Source of the DNA: Chloroflexota bacterium
Lineage (GTDB): Bacteria > Chloroflexota > Anaerolineae > Caldilineales > Caldilineaceae
NCBI GenBank assembly: GCA_026389895.1
Contig: JAPLGZ010000567.1
Span: 1-32,951 of the forward strand
Length of the DNA: 32,951 bases
Direction of reading: 5' to 3'
Shown here: piece after piece, positions 8,119 through 15,540 of the stretch
Layout of the letters: each line of letters starts with the position of its first letter
How positions within the stretch are numbered: the first letter of the stretch is position 1
Made by a program: the position numbers and the translations under genes
The notes under the pieces: generated by a model
What the model was told of the DNA's origin: nothing
Database searches by the model: none
The model's input: only the letters and a program-made list of their open reading frames with translations

Positions 8119-8154
8119 ACAGATCGGATGTACGCGCCCGGCGCACCGATCTGT
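8119..8154. repeat. hairpin between ferredoxin gene and btuF
   Basis: Arms 8119-8127 and 8146-8154 (ACAGATCGG and its inverse) pair perfectly around a GC-rich 18-base loop that can fold further. A T-run (8154-8159) follows on the plus strand, where no gene would need a terminator. In the operon mRNA the A-run comes first, so it is not a terminator in that direction. It may be a processing or stability element. Confidence 0.5.
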
Positions 8155-8180
8155 TTTTTGCGGCTTTGCGTGCATAAAGC

Positions 8181-8573
8181 CTATGGTTTTGCTGATGCAT
8201 CGGCGCTTGGGTCACAAACGAGGGCGTCGTTTTCATCCAAACGATGAAACACATACTCCGCAACTGGCTTGCCACCGATTAAATGTTCTTTGATAATCCG
8301 ATCCAATAACGCCTCATCCACATGGTGATACCAGATGCCATCGGGATAGACCACCAGTAGGGGACCATTAAAACAGACGCCCAGGCAAGGTGTGATCCCG
8401 CGCTTGACCCGAATCGGATTGTCGTAACGGCCCAATTCGCCCAATTTAAGCGCCAGGCTTTGGTATAATTTATACGCCTGCTGCTGCGGGTCACAATATC
8501 GACCCGTGCAGATAAAAATATGTCGTGCATAGGGCGCTTGACTGGGCGCATCCAACGGATTCTGCTGTCTCAT
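8181..8573 (-). CDS. thioredoxin-like [2Fe-2S] ferredoxin, first gene of the B12 operon
   Basis: The 130-residue protein has the four-Cys pattern of thioredoxin-fold [2Fe-2S] ferredoxins: [11 protein letters not shown] near residue 25 and [12 protein letters not shown] near residue 66. [25 protein letters not shown] follows in pieces and is typical of the family. Members occur in B12 operons of aerobic and anaerobic bacteria (for example the CbiW-type protein of Bacillus megaterium), where an electron-transfer role is assumed. Here it could feed reduction of Co(II) to Co(I) for the PduO adenosyltransferase encoded downstream; that is inference. ATG at 8573 is preferred over GTG at 8576. It starts only 18 bases after the leader terminator, so it is the first gene switched by the riboswitch. 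Confidence 0.82.
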   Translation of the reverse strand: MRQQNPLDAPSQAPYARHIFICTGRYCDPQQQAYKLYQSLALKLGELGRYDNPIRVKRGITPCLGVCFNGPLLVVYPDGIWYHHVDEALLDRIIKEHLIGGKPVAEYVFHRLDENDALVCDPSADASAKP

Positions 8574-8590
8574 CACAAATTCTCAGAAAT

Positions 8591-8616
8591 AAAAAAACCG
8601 CCCAAAAGGTGGGCGG
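8591..8616 (-). terminator. intrinsic terminator in the cobalamin riboswitch leader
   Basis: In the minus-strand RNA CCGCCCA (8604-8598 side) and TGGGCGG pair as a 7-bp GC-rich stem with a 5-base loop, followed by seven U (8597-8591). A competing antiterminator is visible: AAAGGGGGCG (8652-8643) can pair with CGCCCACCTTT (8615-8605) with one bulge, destroying the stem. This gives a transcription-attenuation mechanism directly before the ferredoxin start. Confidence 0.85.
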
Positions 8617-8677
8617 CATAACGCAAGGGTTCTCCTGGCGCTCGCCCCCTTTATCCACGAAGGTGGTACATAAGCGT

Positions 8678-8929
8678 CAACTAAGGCGGGTAATCGGGCT
8701 TGCTAATAAGTAATGAGCAATAACTAATAAGTAATCATTAATGGAAGAGCCTGCCTTATGCACGCTCCTGCATTAACAATTATTCATTACTTATTACTGA
8801 TTACTTATTACCTACCGTTGCGGGACAGCGCCGGACTGATCAGTCGATTTCACCGGTCTTCCCCCTTATGCGCATATTTTTGTCGCTTAATGGCCACTAG
8901 CGACCCTAAGCGAAGCGCACCTTAGTTGG
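8678..8929 (-). promoter_or_regulatory. cobalamin (B12) riboswitch aptamer
   Basis: On the minus strand CAACTAAGG (8928-8920 side) and its inverse at 8678-8687 form P1. Between them lie the conserved core blocks in order: GGGGGAAGACCGGTGAAAT, then TCCGGCGCTGTCCCGCAACGG (read in two pieces), then AAGCCCGATTACCCGCC. This order and spacing are diagnostic of the B12-box class of riboswitches. The variable peripheral region between the CCCGCAAC block and the 3' core block carries a 39-bp heptad-repeat hairpin. The antiterminator and terminator follow. It should repress the downstream transport and salvage genes when corrinoid is plentiful. Confidence 0.93.
8704..8810. repeat. heptad-iterated hairpin inside the riboswitch peripheral domain
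   Basis: Two 39-base arms (8704-8742 and 8772-8810) are each made of five TAATNNN heptamers plus TAAT. They are complementary at 32 of 39 positions, with mismatches confined to the variable three positions of the heptads. The 29-base loop is unique. The element occupies the peripheral helix region of the cobalamin riboswitch, where length variation is tolerated. Confidence 0.85.
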
Positions 8930-8953
8930 TAAATCTATGTAATTGTTAGGCAG

Positions 8954-8982
8954 AGTATAACAATGGTCACCTGCGAAGTCAA
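8954..8982 (-). promoter_or_regulatory. sigma70-type promoter of the B12 operon
   Basis: TTGACT (8977-8982) and TATACT (8954-8959) on the minus strand are separated by exactly 17 bp. Transcription would start near 8947, some 20 bases before riboswitch helix P1, which is the expected arrangement. Confidence 0.85.
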
Positions 8983-9042
8983 GAAAATTATTGAAGTGGT
9001 GCATCCCAGATTTAGGCGCAAATGGAATTTGGCCCCTGAGCG

Positions 9043-9100
9043 TAGCAAGTCGCCTCAGCGACTAAGGGCCTTATATTCCAGTCGCTGAGGCGACTTGCTA
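9043..9100. repeat. perfect 21-bp inverted repeat upstream of nudC and the B12 operon
   Basis: Arms 9043-9063 and 9080-9100 (containing AAGTCGCCTCAGCGACT and its inverse) are perfectly complementary around a 16-base loop. It lies in the divergent gap between the B12 operon promoter and nudC. It is not followed by a T-run on either strand. The rest of the 8983-9242 gap shows only the nudC promoter. Confidence 0.8.
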
Positions 9101-9197
9101 TTGTCAGGAGCGGGATTCATCCCCGCTATGCCTATTCAAAATATTGGTCGCACCTGATGTTTGTAACGCCATCCGCGCGTAACGAACGCACAGATTA

Positions 9198-9206
9198 TGC
9201 TATACT
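9198..9206 (+). promoter_or_regulatory. extended -10 promoter of nudC
   Basis: TGC followed by TATACT (9201-9206) matches the extended -10 pattern. No convincing -35 box is seen. Transcription would begin about 9213, some 30 bases before the nudC start. Confidence 0.45.
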
Positions 9207-9242
9207 ATAGCGAAAATTTTCTGCTCGCCTGTTTAAGAAAGG

Positions 9243-10232
9243 ATGATGAAGCAAGCCTTTATGAACCATTATGAACGTTCTGCCTTGAATTTTTTTGCGG
9301 CCAATCCGCTCGATCGTTTGGCGCTCAAACGGCGCGATCCCACTTGGCTGCTCGAACAACTAAGTGCGCCCACGTCGCGCATTGTGCCAGTCTGGCAATC
9401 GAAAAGTTTATTGAACAATCAAAGCACAGTGCAAGCGGTGTTAGTAGAGCCAAGTACTGTGCCAGCGCTGCTAAGTGCGGTCGAACCTATTCTGTTGGGG
9501 GCGTATGATGGCGTCACCTATTTCGCGGTTGACCTCTCTGCGACGGAAATAACGCTCGTGGAGGTTTTGCATCAGCTGGGCAGTTTTCAAGATTTATGGT
9601 CGACGAACAACGGTCTGGATGCCAAAACAGCCGCTATTTTGGCCTATGCCAAAGGGATGGCCTATTGGCATCAGCGGCACCGTTTTTGTGGCGACTGTGG
9701 CAGCCCAACTGAAAGTAGAGATGGTGGTTTTGTACGCAAATGCACCAACCCTGCCTGCGCCAAGCAACATTTTCCGCGCACCGACCCAGCGATCATTGTG
9801 TTGGTCCACGCCGACGAAAAATGTCTGCTAGCGCGCCAGGCCAGTTGGCCGGCTGGGCGTTATTCTGTGGTGGCTGGTTTTGTCGAGCCAGGCGAAAGTT
9901 TAGAGGATGCCGTCAAGCGGGAGGTGGGCGAAGAGACCAATATAACGGTTGCCAGTGTGCAGTATCACTCTTCGCAACCGTGGCCTTTCCCTGGCTCGTT
10001 GATGATCGGTTATACCGCCGAAGCGTCAAGTTTCGATTTTCATTATGCTGATGAAGAATTGGAGCATGCCCGCTGGTTCTCACGGGCGGAGATCGTAGCG
10101 GAGATCGAGCAAGGCACACTCAAGTTGCCGCCCAATATTTCGATTTCTCATCGTTTAATCGAATCGTGGTTTGACGCCGGCGAACAGGGCAAGCTGAGCG
10201 ATTTATTGGCAAAGCAGACGGGAAAATGGTAA
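9243..10232 (+). CDS. nudC: NAD(+) diphosphatase / NADH pyrophosphatase (Nudix)
   Basis: The 329-residue protein has the three-part NudC layout: a variable N-terminal domain (1-130), a zinc ribbon and a Nudix domain. The zinc ribbon is FCGDCGSP followed by CTNPACAK, near residues 143-175, then HFPRTDPAIIVLV. The Nudix domain shows GFVEPGESLEDAVKREVGEE (about 220-240). The motif SQPWPFPGSLMIGY just after the Nudix box is the SQPWPFPxS signature that separates NudC from other Nudix enzymes. It hydrolyses NAD(H) to NMN(H) and AMP, and in some bacteria removes NAD caps from RNA. An AAAGG run touches the first ATG; ATG at 9246 or 9261 would have better spacing. Monocistronic, ending inside a perfect palindrome shared with the convergent ctaG-like gene. 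Confidence 0.93.
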   Translation: MMKQAFMNHYERSALNFFAANPLDRLALKRRDPTWLLEQLSAPTSRIVPVWQSKSLLNNQSTVQAVLVEPSTVPALLSAVEPILLGAYDGVTYFAVDLSATEITLVEVLHQLGSFQDLWSTNNGLDAKTAAILAYAKGMAYWHQRHRFCGDCGSPTESRDGGFVRKCTNPACAKQHFPRTDPAIIVLVHADEKCLLARQASWPAGRYSVVAGFVEPGESLEDAVKREVGEETNITVASVQYHSSQPWPFPGSLMIGYTAEASSFDFHYADEELEHARWFSRAEIVAEIEQGTLKLPPNISISHRLIESWFDAGEQGKLSDLLAKQTGKW

Positions 10233-10275
10233 TCATGGTAGGGGCCAGGCATGCCTGGCCCCTACCATGATTACC
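10228..10275. repeat. perfect 48-base palindrome between nudC and the ctaG-like gene
   Basis: Every base from 10228 to 10275 is paired with its mirror position (24 bp, no loop). The centre is GGGGCCAGGCATGCCTGGCCCC. It includes the nudC stop codon and ends five bases before the convergent gene's stop, so it could act as a two-way 3' end element. A related core occurs at 14934-14978 and 16522-16554. Confidence 0.9.
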
Positions 10276-10279
10276 AACC

Positions 10280-11215
10280 TTATTCACGCGGTTTTTCCAA
10301 CTGTCGCCAACGGTTTTCAATCACCCGATGCTCCAAGCCTGGTGCAATCATACGGTCGTCGGCGTCCCAGTTGGGCATTGGTTGCGGGGAATTTCCATTG
10401 TTATCGCCGAAGATCTTATTGAGCACCAACACGGCGCTGGAAAAGTAGGCAAAACTGCCAAAGACCCAGATGAGGCCCCCGCTGAGTCGCTGATCATCGA
10501 GCATGCTCAGTTGCAACGAATGGTTTAGCGTGGCATTCATGGTCGCATAATAGCTATAAAGCGGCACCGTCTGGAAGGCGATCGTGAGACCCGAGCCGAT
10601 GTTAGGAATTTCAACGCCAATCAGGCAGACAAAGCGCACCCAATCGGGGTATCGACCATGAATGCGGGGGCCAGTTTCGACAATGTGCCACCAGAAGAGC
10701 AGCGCGGCGCTAAACAAAACGCATAAGGCGGCGCGGTGCCACCACGGGTGGGGCATGATGCGGTTGACAAAGGTCGGATCATGCCAACTCAAAAACACAC
10801 TCACAAAGAGTAACCAGGCGAGCCCGGGCTGGGTGACGCTGCGCAGCAGCCGACCAGCGGGCGAACCGCGATGCAGAAGTCGCGTAATGCCGCGCCGCCA
10901 ATGGGCTGGCAAACCCCACATACTACAATGGAAGGGACAGGCCAGCCAGAAGAGTGGCGCGGCAATCATGCAAAGAAGAATTTTTTGCCCGGAACGGGCG
11001 ACCAGCAGATAGTGGCTCCAGCTTTCCAGCGGTGAAATCATCACCACTGCCACCGCCACGAGACTTATCCCAAAGAACCCCAGCCGTGTTCGAGTGGCCA
11101 AGTGGGGTTGGATCCTATGCAAGCGTTGCCAGCCCCGCCCATAAACCAAACCGAGCAGGGCTAGCCACAAACTAACCAGGATCTGCCACATTACCGTTGA
11201 CTGGAGTATTTGCAT
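10280..11215 (-). CDS. ctaG: CtaG-family cytochrome c oxidase assembly protein (Caa3_CtaG)
   Basis: From ATG 11215 the protein has 311 residues and about seven hydrophobic segments. Caa3_CtaG family features are visible: SPLESWSHYLLVARSGQKILL, APLFWLACPFH, FLSWHDPTFVN and LLFWWHIV. A late GLTIAFQTVPLYSYYA segment and a polar C-terminal tail complete it. Members support copper insertion or assembly of caa3-type terminal oxidase in the membrane. The frame runs back to a TTG at 11335, but a TATAAT box at 11241-11246 lies within that extension. The first helix begins right after ATG 11215, so the shorter form is favoured. No oxidase subunit genes are nearby. The name is by family and not proof of function. 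Confidence 0.8.
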   Translation of the reverse strand: MQILQSTVMWQILVSLWLALLGLVYGRGWQRLHRIQPHLATRTRLGFFGISLVAVAVVMISPLESWSHYLLVARSGQKILLCMIAAPLFWLACPFHCSMWGLPAHWRRGITRLLHRGSPAGRLLRSVTQPGLAWLLFVSVFLSWHDPTFVNRIMPHPWWHRAALCVLFSAALLFWWHIVETGPRIHGRYPDWVRFVCLIGVEIPNIGSGLTIAFQTVPLYSYYATMNATLNHSLQLSMLDDQRLSGGLIWVFGSFAYFSSAVLVLNKIFGDNNGNSPQPMPNWDADDRMIAPGLEHRVIENRWRQLEKPRE

Positions 11216-11240
11216 CGTATCGCTACCGATCAGCCGAGCA

Positions 11241-11246
11241 ATTATA
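11241..11246 (-). promoter_or_regulatory. -10 box of the ctaG-like gene
   Basis: TATAAT on the minus strand, with a predicted transcription start near 11234 and the ATG at 11215. The -35 region is poor. This supports the shorter protein start. Confidence 0.4.
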
Positions 11247-11425
11247 CGAAAAGGCTTCGTCGCTGTGCTACATACCCAGTCTAAATGGCGCTGTTTGAAT
11301 GTACGGATTTTATTCTGCAAAACGCGCACGTTCAAAATACTGGCGCTTCAACTAGCTTCGGTTGCCATTTGATGGGAGTCCACAAGTAAGTATGTGAAAC
11401 GTACAGGGTTGAAATGGTAACCGGC

Positions 11426-11470
11426 CTAGAACTTCGTGCGTCAACATTTCTGCGTCCCACGAAGTTCTAG
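11426..11470. terminator. hairpin downstream of the alginate-lyase-like gene
   Basis: Arms 11426-11438 and 11458-11470 (CTAGAACTTCGTG and its inverse) pair perfectly around 19 bases. It lies about 110 bases past the stop of the gene at 11584 in the minus direction. No U-run follows closely. Nothing else was found in the 11247-11583 gap. Confidence 0.5.
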
Positions 11471-11583
11471 CGGGTATTTTGTATGCGCTATTCTACTCCT
11501 TCTTTGCCACGCTTGTCTATAAGCTTGCTTTCAAAATTATGCTATAGCGCCAGCCGCGCCGTATAACTACCTGGGTGCGGCGA

Positions 11584-13392
11584 TCAAGGGGCGTGGGGCC
11601 GCGCATGGGTCCAGCTAGTCCAGCCCATGTTCTTGCCAGGGCTCGCCTTCTGATCGGTGGCATAATTGGTGCCGTAGGCATAGTTGATCAACCACACTTG
11701 CCATTCATCGTCCGATTGGGCAGGCCAATTGATGCTGTCTAGAAACTGGACCGCCCGCAATAAGGCTTTATCTTCCCACGCCCAGGCCGGGTAGCCAGCC
11801 CGACTCAACAACTCAGCTTCGACAACGGCGCCCTGTAAACCTTCCCACGCGTAAACTGTCTCCGCTGGTGGCCATTGAAAGCTACCCCCACGCCGCATAT
11901 CATCGGGTAAAACACCATCGATCGAATGTCCTTCTTTCATCGCGCCCACGGGGTTGATGCCCACCGGCTTTGTGGGATCGGCCTGCCAGGCTAGATCGCC
12001 ATAAGTAAAGTTATGATAGGCCGCATAATCACCCAACCAACCATGAAATACTGTCGCCGCTCGATCAAGGTCAGCCTGATCCCCCAAGTATAAAGCAACC
12101 GCAACCCGTGAAGCGCCCGCATGATTGCCCCAATTGTTGGGCCGCCTTTCGTGAATGCCGATCAGGGTATTGTTGTCTAAAACTTCGGTGCGCAGCTCAC
12201 GCAGCTTTTGCTTAAACTGGCCATCGAAGGTCGGATCGTAGCTGGGCAAATTGATTAAATCCGCCGCGATGACATACGCAGCCAATTCACGCCCAAGGGC
12301 CAAGACGCGACCGCCGTCCTCGGTGTTATTAAATGTAATAATCTTTAAGGCGTCAACCACCTCATTGCGATAGCGTTGCTCACCTGTGCGTGCATAAACC
12401 AATGCCTTGGCCAGCACATTCGTATTGGCCTTTGACTCCTGGTCGCTCAACGTTGGCGACCCAACCGCGCCGTCCGCCGCCGCTTTGAGTTGTGTCCAGG
12501 CGGCCCCAGACATCGGCAAGTCGGCCAGCTCTGCCGCCGAGACCCAGATCCCGACGGACCGTGCGCCAGGTGTGCTGGTAGGGCCGGTGGCGGTTGGTGT
12601 CGCCGTTGCGCTCGCTGGCTTGGGGGTATTGGTTGGGGTTGGCGTTTTTGTGGGTGTGGCTGTTTTTGTTGGCTTTGGTGTCTCTGTTGGTTCTAATGTC
12701 TTAGTCGGCTTGGGGGTCTTGGTCGGCGTCGGTTCGCCTTCTAGATTAAAACTCCTGGAACTGACCGCCGTGGCGCTATTTGTCATGACTTGGATCTGGC
12801 CACTTGTCAAATTGGCTGGCGCAACTGCATAGATCCTTGACTTTGAGTCTACCGTAAAGCTGCTGGCCGGCGCCCCATTAAATAATACTTGCGTGATATC
12901 AATAAAATTGTTGCCTTTTATCTTGACGATAGTCCCTTCTACACCAGAGGATGGGGAGAACGACGAGATCTCAAGCTTGCTCGCACTCGCATCTGCCCCC
13001 ACCGCGCGGGCAAAGTTACTGGCACTGGCGCCTGTCCCGTTCTCTGTGACCACGCTCACGACACCCTCTATGGCGCCTTCCGGTACAACCGTAACAATTT
13101 CAGTGTCCGAAAGCACTTCAAATTCATCTGCTGGAATGCCATTAAACAGCACCGCAGTTACACCTATCAAGGAACTCCCCGTCAATACCACTTCGGTGCC
13201 TTCTAGACCGGCCGCTGGGGTGAACGATTCGATCACTGGGCTGGCTTTGTACGAGGAAATTACGATGGGGAGGTAAATCCGGCCACCCTGGGCGATCGGC
13301 ACGATGGGTAAACCGAATAGACTAAAAGCAAGGACGGCTTTCAAGCCAAGTGGTGACCAGCGCGAACGGAATAGATCGGTCAATCTTTTCAT
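11584..13392 (-). CDS. exported IPT/TIG-repeat protein with alginate-lyase-like catalytic domain
   Basis: ATG at 13392 has AAGGAG seven bases upstream; 602 residues. A signal peptide (1-36) leads to IYLPIVISSYK, the aliphatic-Pro motif seen in exported Chloroflexota proteins. Two IPT/TIG immunoglobulin-like repeats follow: about 50-130 (SFTPAAGLEGTEVVLTG) and 140-217 (SFSPSSGVEGTIVKIKG). A Thr/Pro/Lys-rich linker (about 218-278) has repeated TPTKTPKPTKT units. The C-terminal 320 residues form an alpha-toroid like the alginate lyase (PL5-like) family, with RRPNNWGNHAGASRVA as the likely active-site segment and WQADPTKPVGINP and MKEGHSIDG nearby. It would attack uronate-rich polysaccharide outside the cell; substrate is inferred from the family only. 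Single gene with a long, empty upstream region. Confidence 0.82.
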   Translation of the reverse strand: MKRLTDLFRSRWSPLGLKAVLAFSLFGLPIVPIAQGGRIYLPIVISSYKASPVIESFTPAAGLEGTEVVLTGSSLIGVTAVLFNGIPADEFEVLSDTEIVTVVPEGAIEGVVSVVTENGTGASASNFARAVGADASASKLEISSFSPSSGVEGTIVKIKGNNFIDITQVLFNGAPASSFTVDSKSRIYAVAPANLTSGQIQVMTNSATAVSSRSFNLEGEPTPTKTPKPTKTLEPTETPKPTKTATPTKTPTPTNTPKPASATATPTATGPTSTPGARSVGIWVSAAELADLPMSGAAWTQLKAAADGAVGSPTLSDQESKANTNVLAKALVYARTGEQRYRNEVVDALKIITFNNTEDGGRVLALGRELAAYVIAADLINLPSYDPTFDGQFKQKLRELRTEVLDNNTLIGIHERRPNNWGNHAGASRVAVALYLGDQADLDRAATVFHGWLGDYAAYHNFTYGDLAWQADPTKPVGINPVGAMKEGHSIDGVLPDDMRRGGSFQWPPAETVYAWEGLQGAVVEAELLSRAGYPAWAWEDKALLRAVQFLDSINWPAQSDDEWQVWLINYAYGTNYATDQKASPGKNMGWTSWTHARPHAP

Positions 13393-13869
13393 TTGTACTC
13401 CTTATTGGCCTGTATAAACTGAAAACAGGGGCTTTCACTAGGTAAGCTTAGATGTAAAGTGGGTTCGCAAGCATAAGCATGGGTTGCAATGAGAGGAGAA
13501 ATGTGGCGTCAGGCCCGTTGCTTTGCTCGTTTGAAGGTCGGCGATGTTGGCAATGTGAGGATGAATGAGGGTCTGCCTTCCATTTTTATAAGTCTATAAA
13601 AAATTTTGAAACAGCCATGATAGGGAAATAGATCTTCTGGCACCTCTGTTTTTATAAGTTCTGGTCGTTATATAAACCAAGAGAAATCTAGATTATTATT
13701 ATCTTACAATCACAAATTAAAAATATATTATTGAGTTGATATTCTGTTGTCTCAATTAAATATAGCAACCGGTCTAGTTGTTTTCAATCGGCCATTTTGC
13801 TGATCTTAAGAAGCATGGGGAGATGAAACTGAGGGGTGAGGGGCGAACAGAGGAAACGGGCGGGAAATC
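13393..13869. other. gene-free stretch upstream of the alginate-lyase-like gene
   Basis: No credible coding frame is seen. 13560-13780 is strongly AT-rich, with an 11-base direct repeat TTTTTATAAGT at 13583-13593 and 13649-13659 that may mark regulatory sites. No riboswitch core or convincing complete promoter was recognised. Confidence 0.5.
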
Positions 13870-13898
13870 CTATAGCCGGATAAGGCATCCGGCTATAG
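13870..13898 (-). terminator. hairpin after the aldo/keto reductase gene
   Basis: CTATAGCCGGAT (13870-13881) and its exact inverse (13887-13898) form a 12-bp stem with a 5-base loop, starting 12 bases after the reductase stop. There is no U-run, so a rho-independent role is only probable. Confidence 0.6.
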
Positions 13899-13910
13899 AG
13901 TGCATCTCAA

Positions 13911-14882
13911 CTAGCCTTTCTCTTCACTGCGATCCGTCGCCAGCGGCGGTTCGTAGGAGAGGGCGGCAATCTCCTTCCACCATTCCGGCGTCATTTTTAC
14001 GTCCAGCGCGGCCAACGATGCCTCGATCTGCGCCACGTTGCGCGCCCCGATGATCGGCGCCGTGACAGCCGGATGGGCCATCACCCAGGCGACGGCCAGC
14101 GAGGCTGGATGCACCCCGCGTTCCTGGGCGTGCGCGGTGAAATTCTCGGCAACTTCGTAATACATACCTTCGCCATACCGCTTATTGTACATCTTATTTT
14201 CGACCAAGCGGCCCGCACTTGGTCGATCCGTGCTCTTATATTTGCCGGTTAGCAAGCCACCACCCAATGGGCTATAGGGAATCACGCCAATTTGTTCTGA
14301 CTGGGCCAAAGGCAAAATTTCTACTTCGGCTTGGCGCTTGACCAAATTATACATGGGTTGAATACACTCAAAACGCGCCCAACCTTCACGCGCCGACAGG
14401 CCATGCGCTTTGGCAATCTGCCAGGCCGCCCAGTTGCTCACCGCCGGATAGACAATTTTGCCTTGGTGGACCAGGTCATCCAAAGTGCGCAAGGTCTCTT
14501 CCATCGGCGTGTTGCTGTCAAATTGGTGCACGAAGAGCAGATCCACACGATCGGTTTTCAGGCGTTTGAGACTCGCCTCCACCGCGCGTGTGATGTGGCG
14601 ACGCGACAAGCCACGATCATTGATATCCTTGCCCATCACGCCAAAGACCTTGGTGGTTATGATCAACTCCTCACGCTGACCAGCGATCAACTTGCCCAAG
14701 ATCTCCTCGGCGCGACCCACCCCATAGGCATTGGCACAATCAAAAAAGTTGATCCCAACTTCACGGCAACGTTTGAACATAGCCGCCGAGGTAGCTTCAT
14801 CCGCATCGCCGCCAAAAGACATAGTGCCAAAGCAGAGCCGAGAAACTTTGACGCCGGTGCGACCTAGTGTGCGATATTCCAT
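13911..14882 (-). CDS. aldo/keto reductase
   Basis: ATG at 14882 with GAGGGA upstream gives 323 residues. The frame runs on to 15059 without homology. The start MEYRTLGRTGVKVSRLCFGT is the classic AKR opening. The catalytic tetrad is visible: Asp48 and Tyr53 (FFDCANAYG), Lys78 (TTKVFG) and His119 (VHQFD). IPYSPLGGGLLTGKY and PIIGARNVAQIE near the C-terminus bind NADP in relatives. It reduces an aldehyde or ketone with NADPH in the cytoplasm. The subfamily (YajO/PdxI or AKR11-like) cannot fix the substrate. Monocistronic, with hairpins on both sides. Confidence 0.92.
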   Translation of the reverse strand: MEYRTLGRTGVKVSRLCFGTMSFGGDADEATSAAMFKRCREVGINFFDCANAYGVGRAEEILGKLIAGQREELIITTKVFGVMGKDINDRGLSRRHITRAVEASLKRLKTDRVDLLFVHQFDSNTPMEETLRTLDDLVHQGKIVYPAVSNWAAWQIAKAHGLSAREGWARFECIQPMYNLVKRQAEVEILPLAQSEQIGVIPYSPLGGGLLTGKYKSTDRPSAGRLVENKMYNKRYGEGMYYEVAENFTAHAQERGVHPASLAVAWVMAHPAVTAPIIGARNVAQIEASLAALDVKMTPEWWKEIAALSYEPPLATDRSEEKG

Positions 14883-14933
14883 GGTTAATTCCCTCTGAAA
14901 ATAGTTTTGCTTATTTACGCAATAGGATAGAGT

Positions 14934-14978
14934 CACGGATCGGTAGGGGCAGATATGCCTGGTCCCTACCGATCCGTG
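14934..14978. repeat. 15-bp inverted repeat between ogt and the aldo/keto reductase
   Basis: CACGGATCGGTAGGG (14934-14948) and its exact inverse (14964-14978) flank a loop containing GCAGATATGCC. The sequence resembles the 10228-10275 palindrome (shared GGTAGGGGC, TGCCTGG and CCCTACC pieces). Confidence 0.8.
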
Positions 14979-15018
14979 TGTGGCATCATTTTGCTGGCGC
15001 CAAGGGCGGTCGGTCAGC

Positions 15019-15513
15019 CTAAAAGAGTGTGAGGATGCCCAGGGCAAATTTCGCTTCATGTGCTAGCAAGTGTTGCTTGCGCCACAGTCCGCCCCCGTAG
15101 CCGACTAACTTGCCGTTGCTGCCGATCACGCGGTGGCAGGGCACAATAATATTGACTTTGTTCTTCCCATTGGCATTGCCCACGGCGCGCACGCTTTTGA
15201 CATCGCCAATGCTGAGGGCAATATCCAAGTAGGAGAAAGTCTGTCCGAATTCGATCGTTCGCAAGGCGCTCCAAACGCGTTGTTGAAATTCGGTGCCCGT
15301 CTGTTGCACGGGTACGCTGAATGCCTGACGCGTGCCGGCGAAATATTCTTCAAATTGTTGGACACACATTGGCAGCAACGGCGGCACCTCTGCCCCAGTT
15401 TCACCAATCTGCTCGACAAAGAGCACCGACACAATATAGCTATCGGTGCCCTTGATCTCCATGACACCCACGGGTGATTGATAGTAGGTTGTGTAAATTT
15501 CGGACATAGACAT
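15019..15513 (-). CDS. ogt: methylated-DNA--protein-cysteine methyltransferase
   Basis: This 164-residue Ogt/AGT repairs O6-methylguanine by taking the methyl group onto a Cys in a suicidal reaction. The C-terminal domain is complete: EFQQRVWSALRTIEFGQTFSY, then RAVGNANGKN, the active site IIVPCHRVIG (Cys126) and KLVGYGGGLWRKQHLL. The N-terminal ribonuclease-like domain (1-75) is short, as in Ogt. ATG at 15513 or 15507. It is followed by the hairpin at 14934-14978 and preceded by a heptad-repeat array; a single-gene unit seems likely. Confidence 0.95.
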   Translation of the reverse strand: MSMSEIYTTYYQSPVGVMEIKGTDSYIVSVLFVEQIGETGAEVPPLLPMCVQQFEEYFAGTRQAFSVPVQQTGTEFQQRVWSALRTIEFGQTFSYLDIALSIGDVKSVRAVGNANGKNKVNIIVPCHRVIGSNGKLVGYGGGLWRKQHLLAHEAKFALGILTLF

Positions 15514-15540
15514 AAGAATCTTCCAACCTGAAAATGATTT

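Noticed and set aside
8119-8159. Plus-strand intrinsic terminator
   Set aside because: Stem and T-run fit, but no plus-strand gene lies upstream; both flanking genes are on the minus strand, so it is listed only as a hairpin.
3036-8810. CRISPR-like repeat arrays
   Set aside because: The repeats are 7-base, contiguous and arranged as inverted arms without unique spacers, and there are no cas genes.
11216-11335. N-terminal extension of the ctaG-like protein from a TTG start
   Set aside because: A TATAAT box lies inside this stretch and the first membrane helix begins directly after the ATG at 11215.
13778-14053. A 91-residue plus-strand frame in the gap before the aldo/keto reductase
   Set aside because: Half of it is antisense to the reductase, it spans a hairpin, and its composition is non-coding in character.
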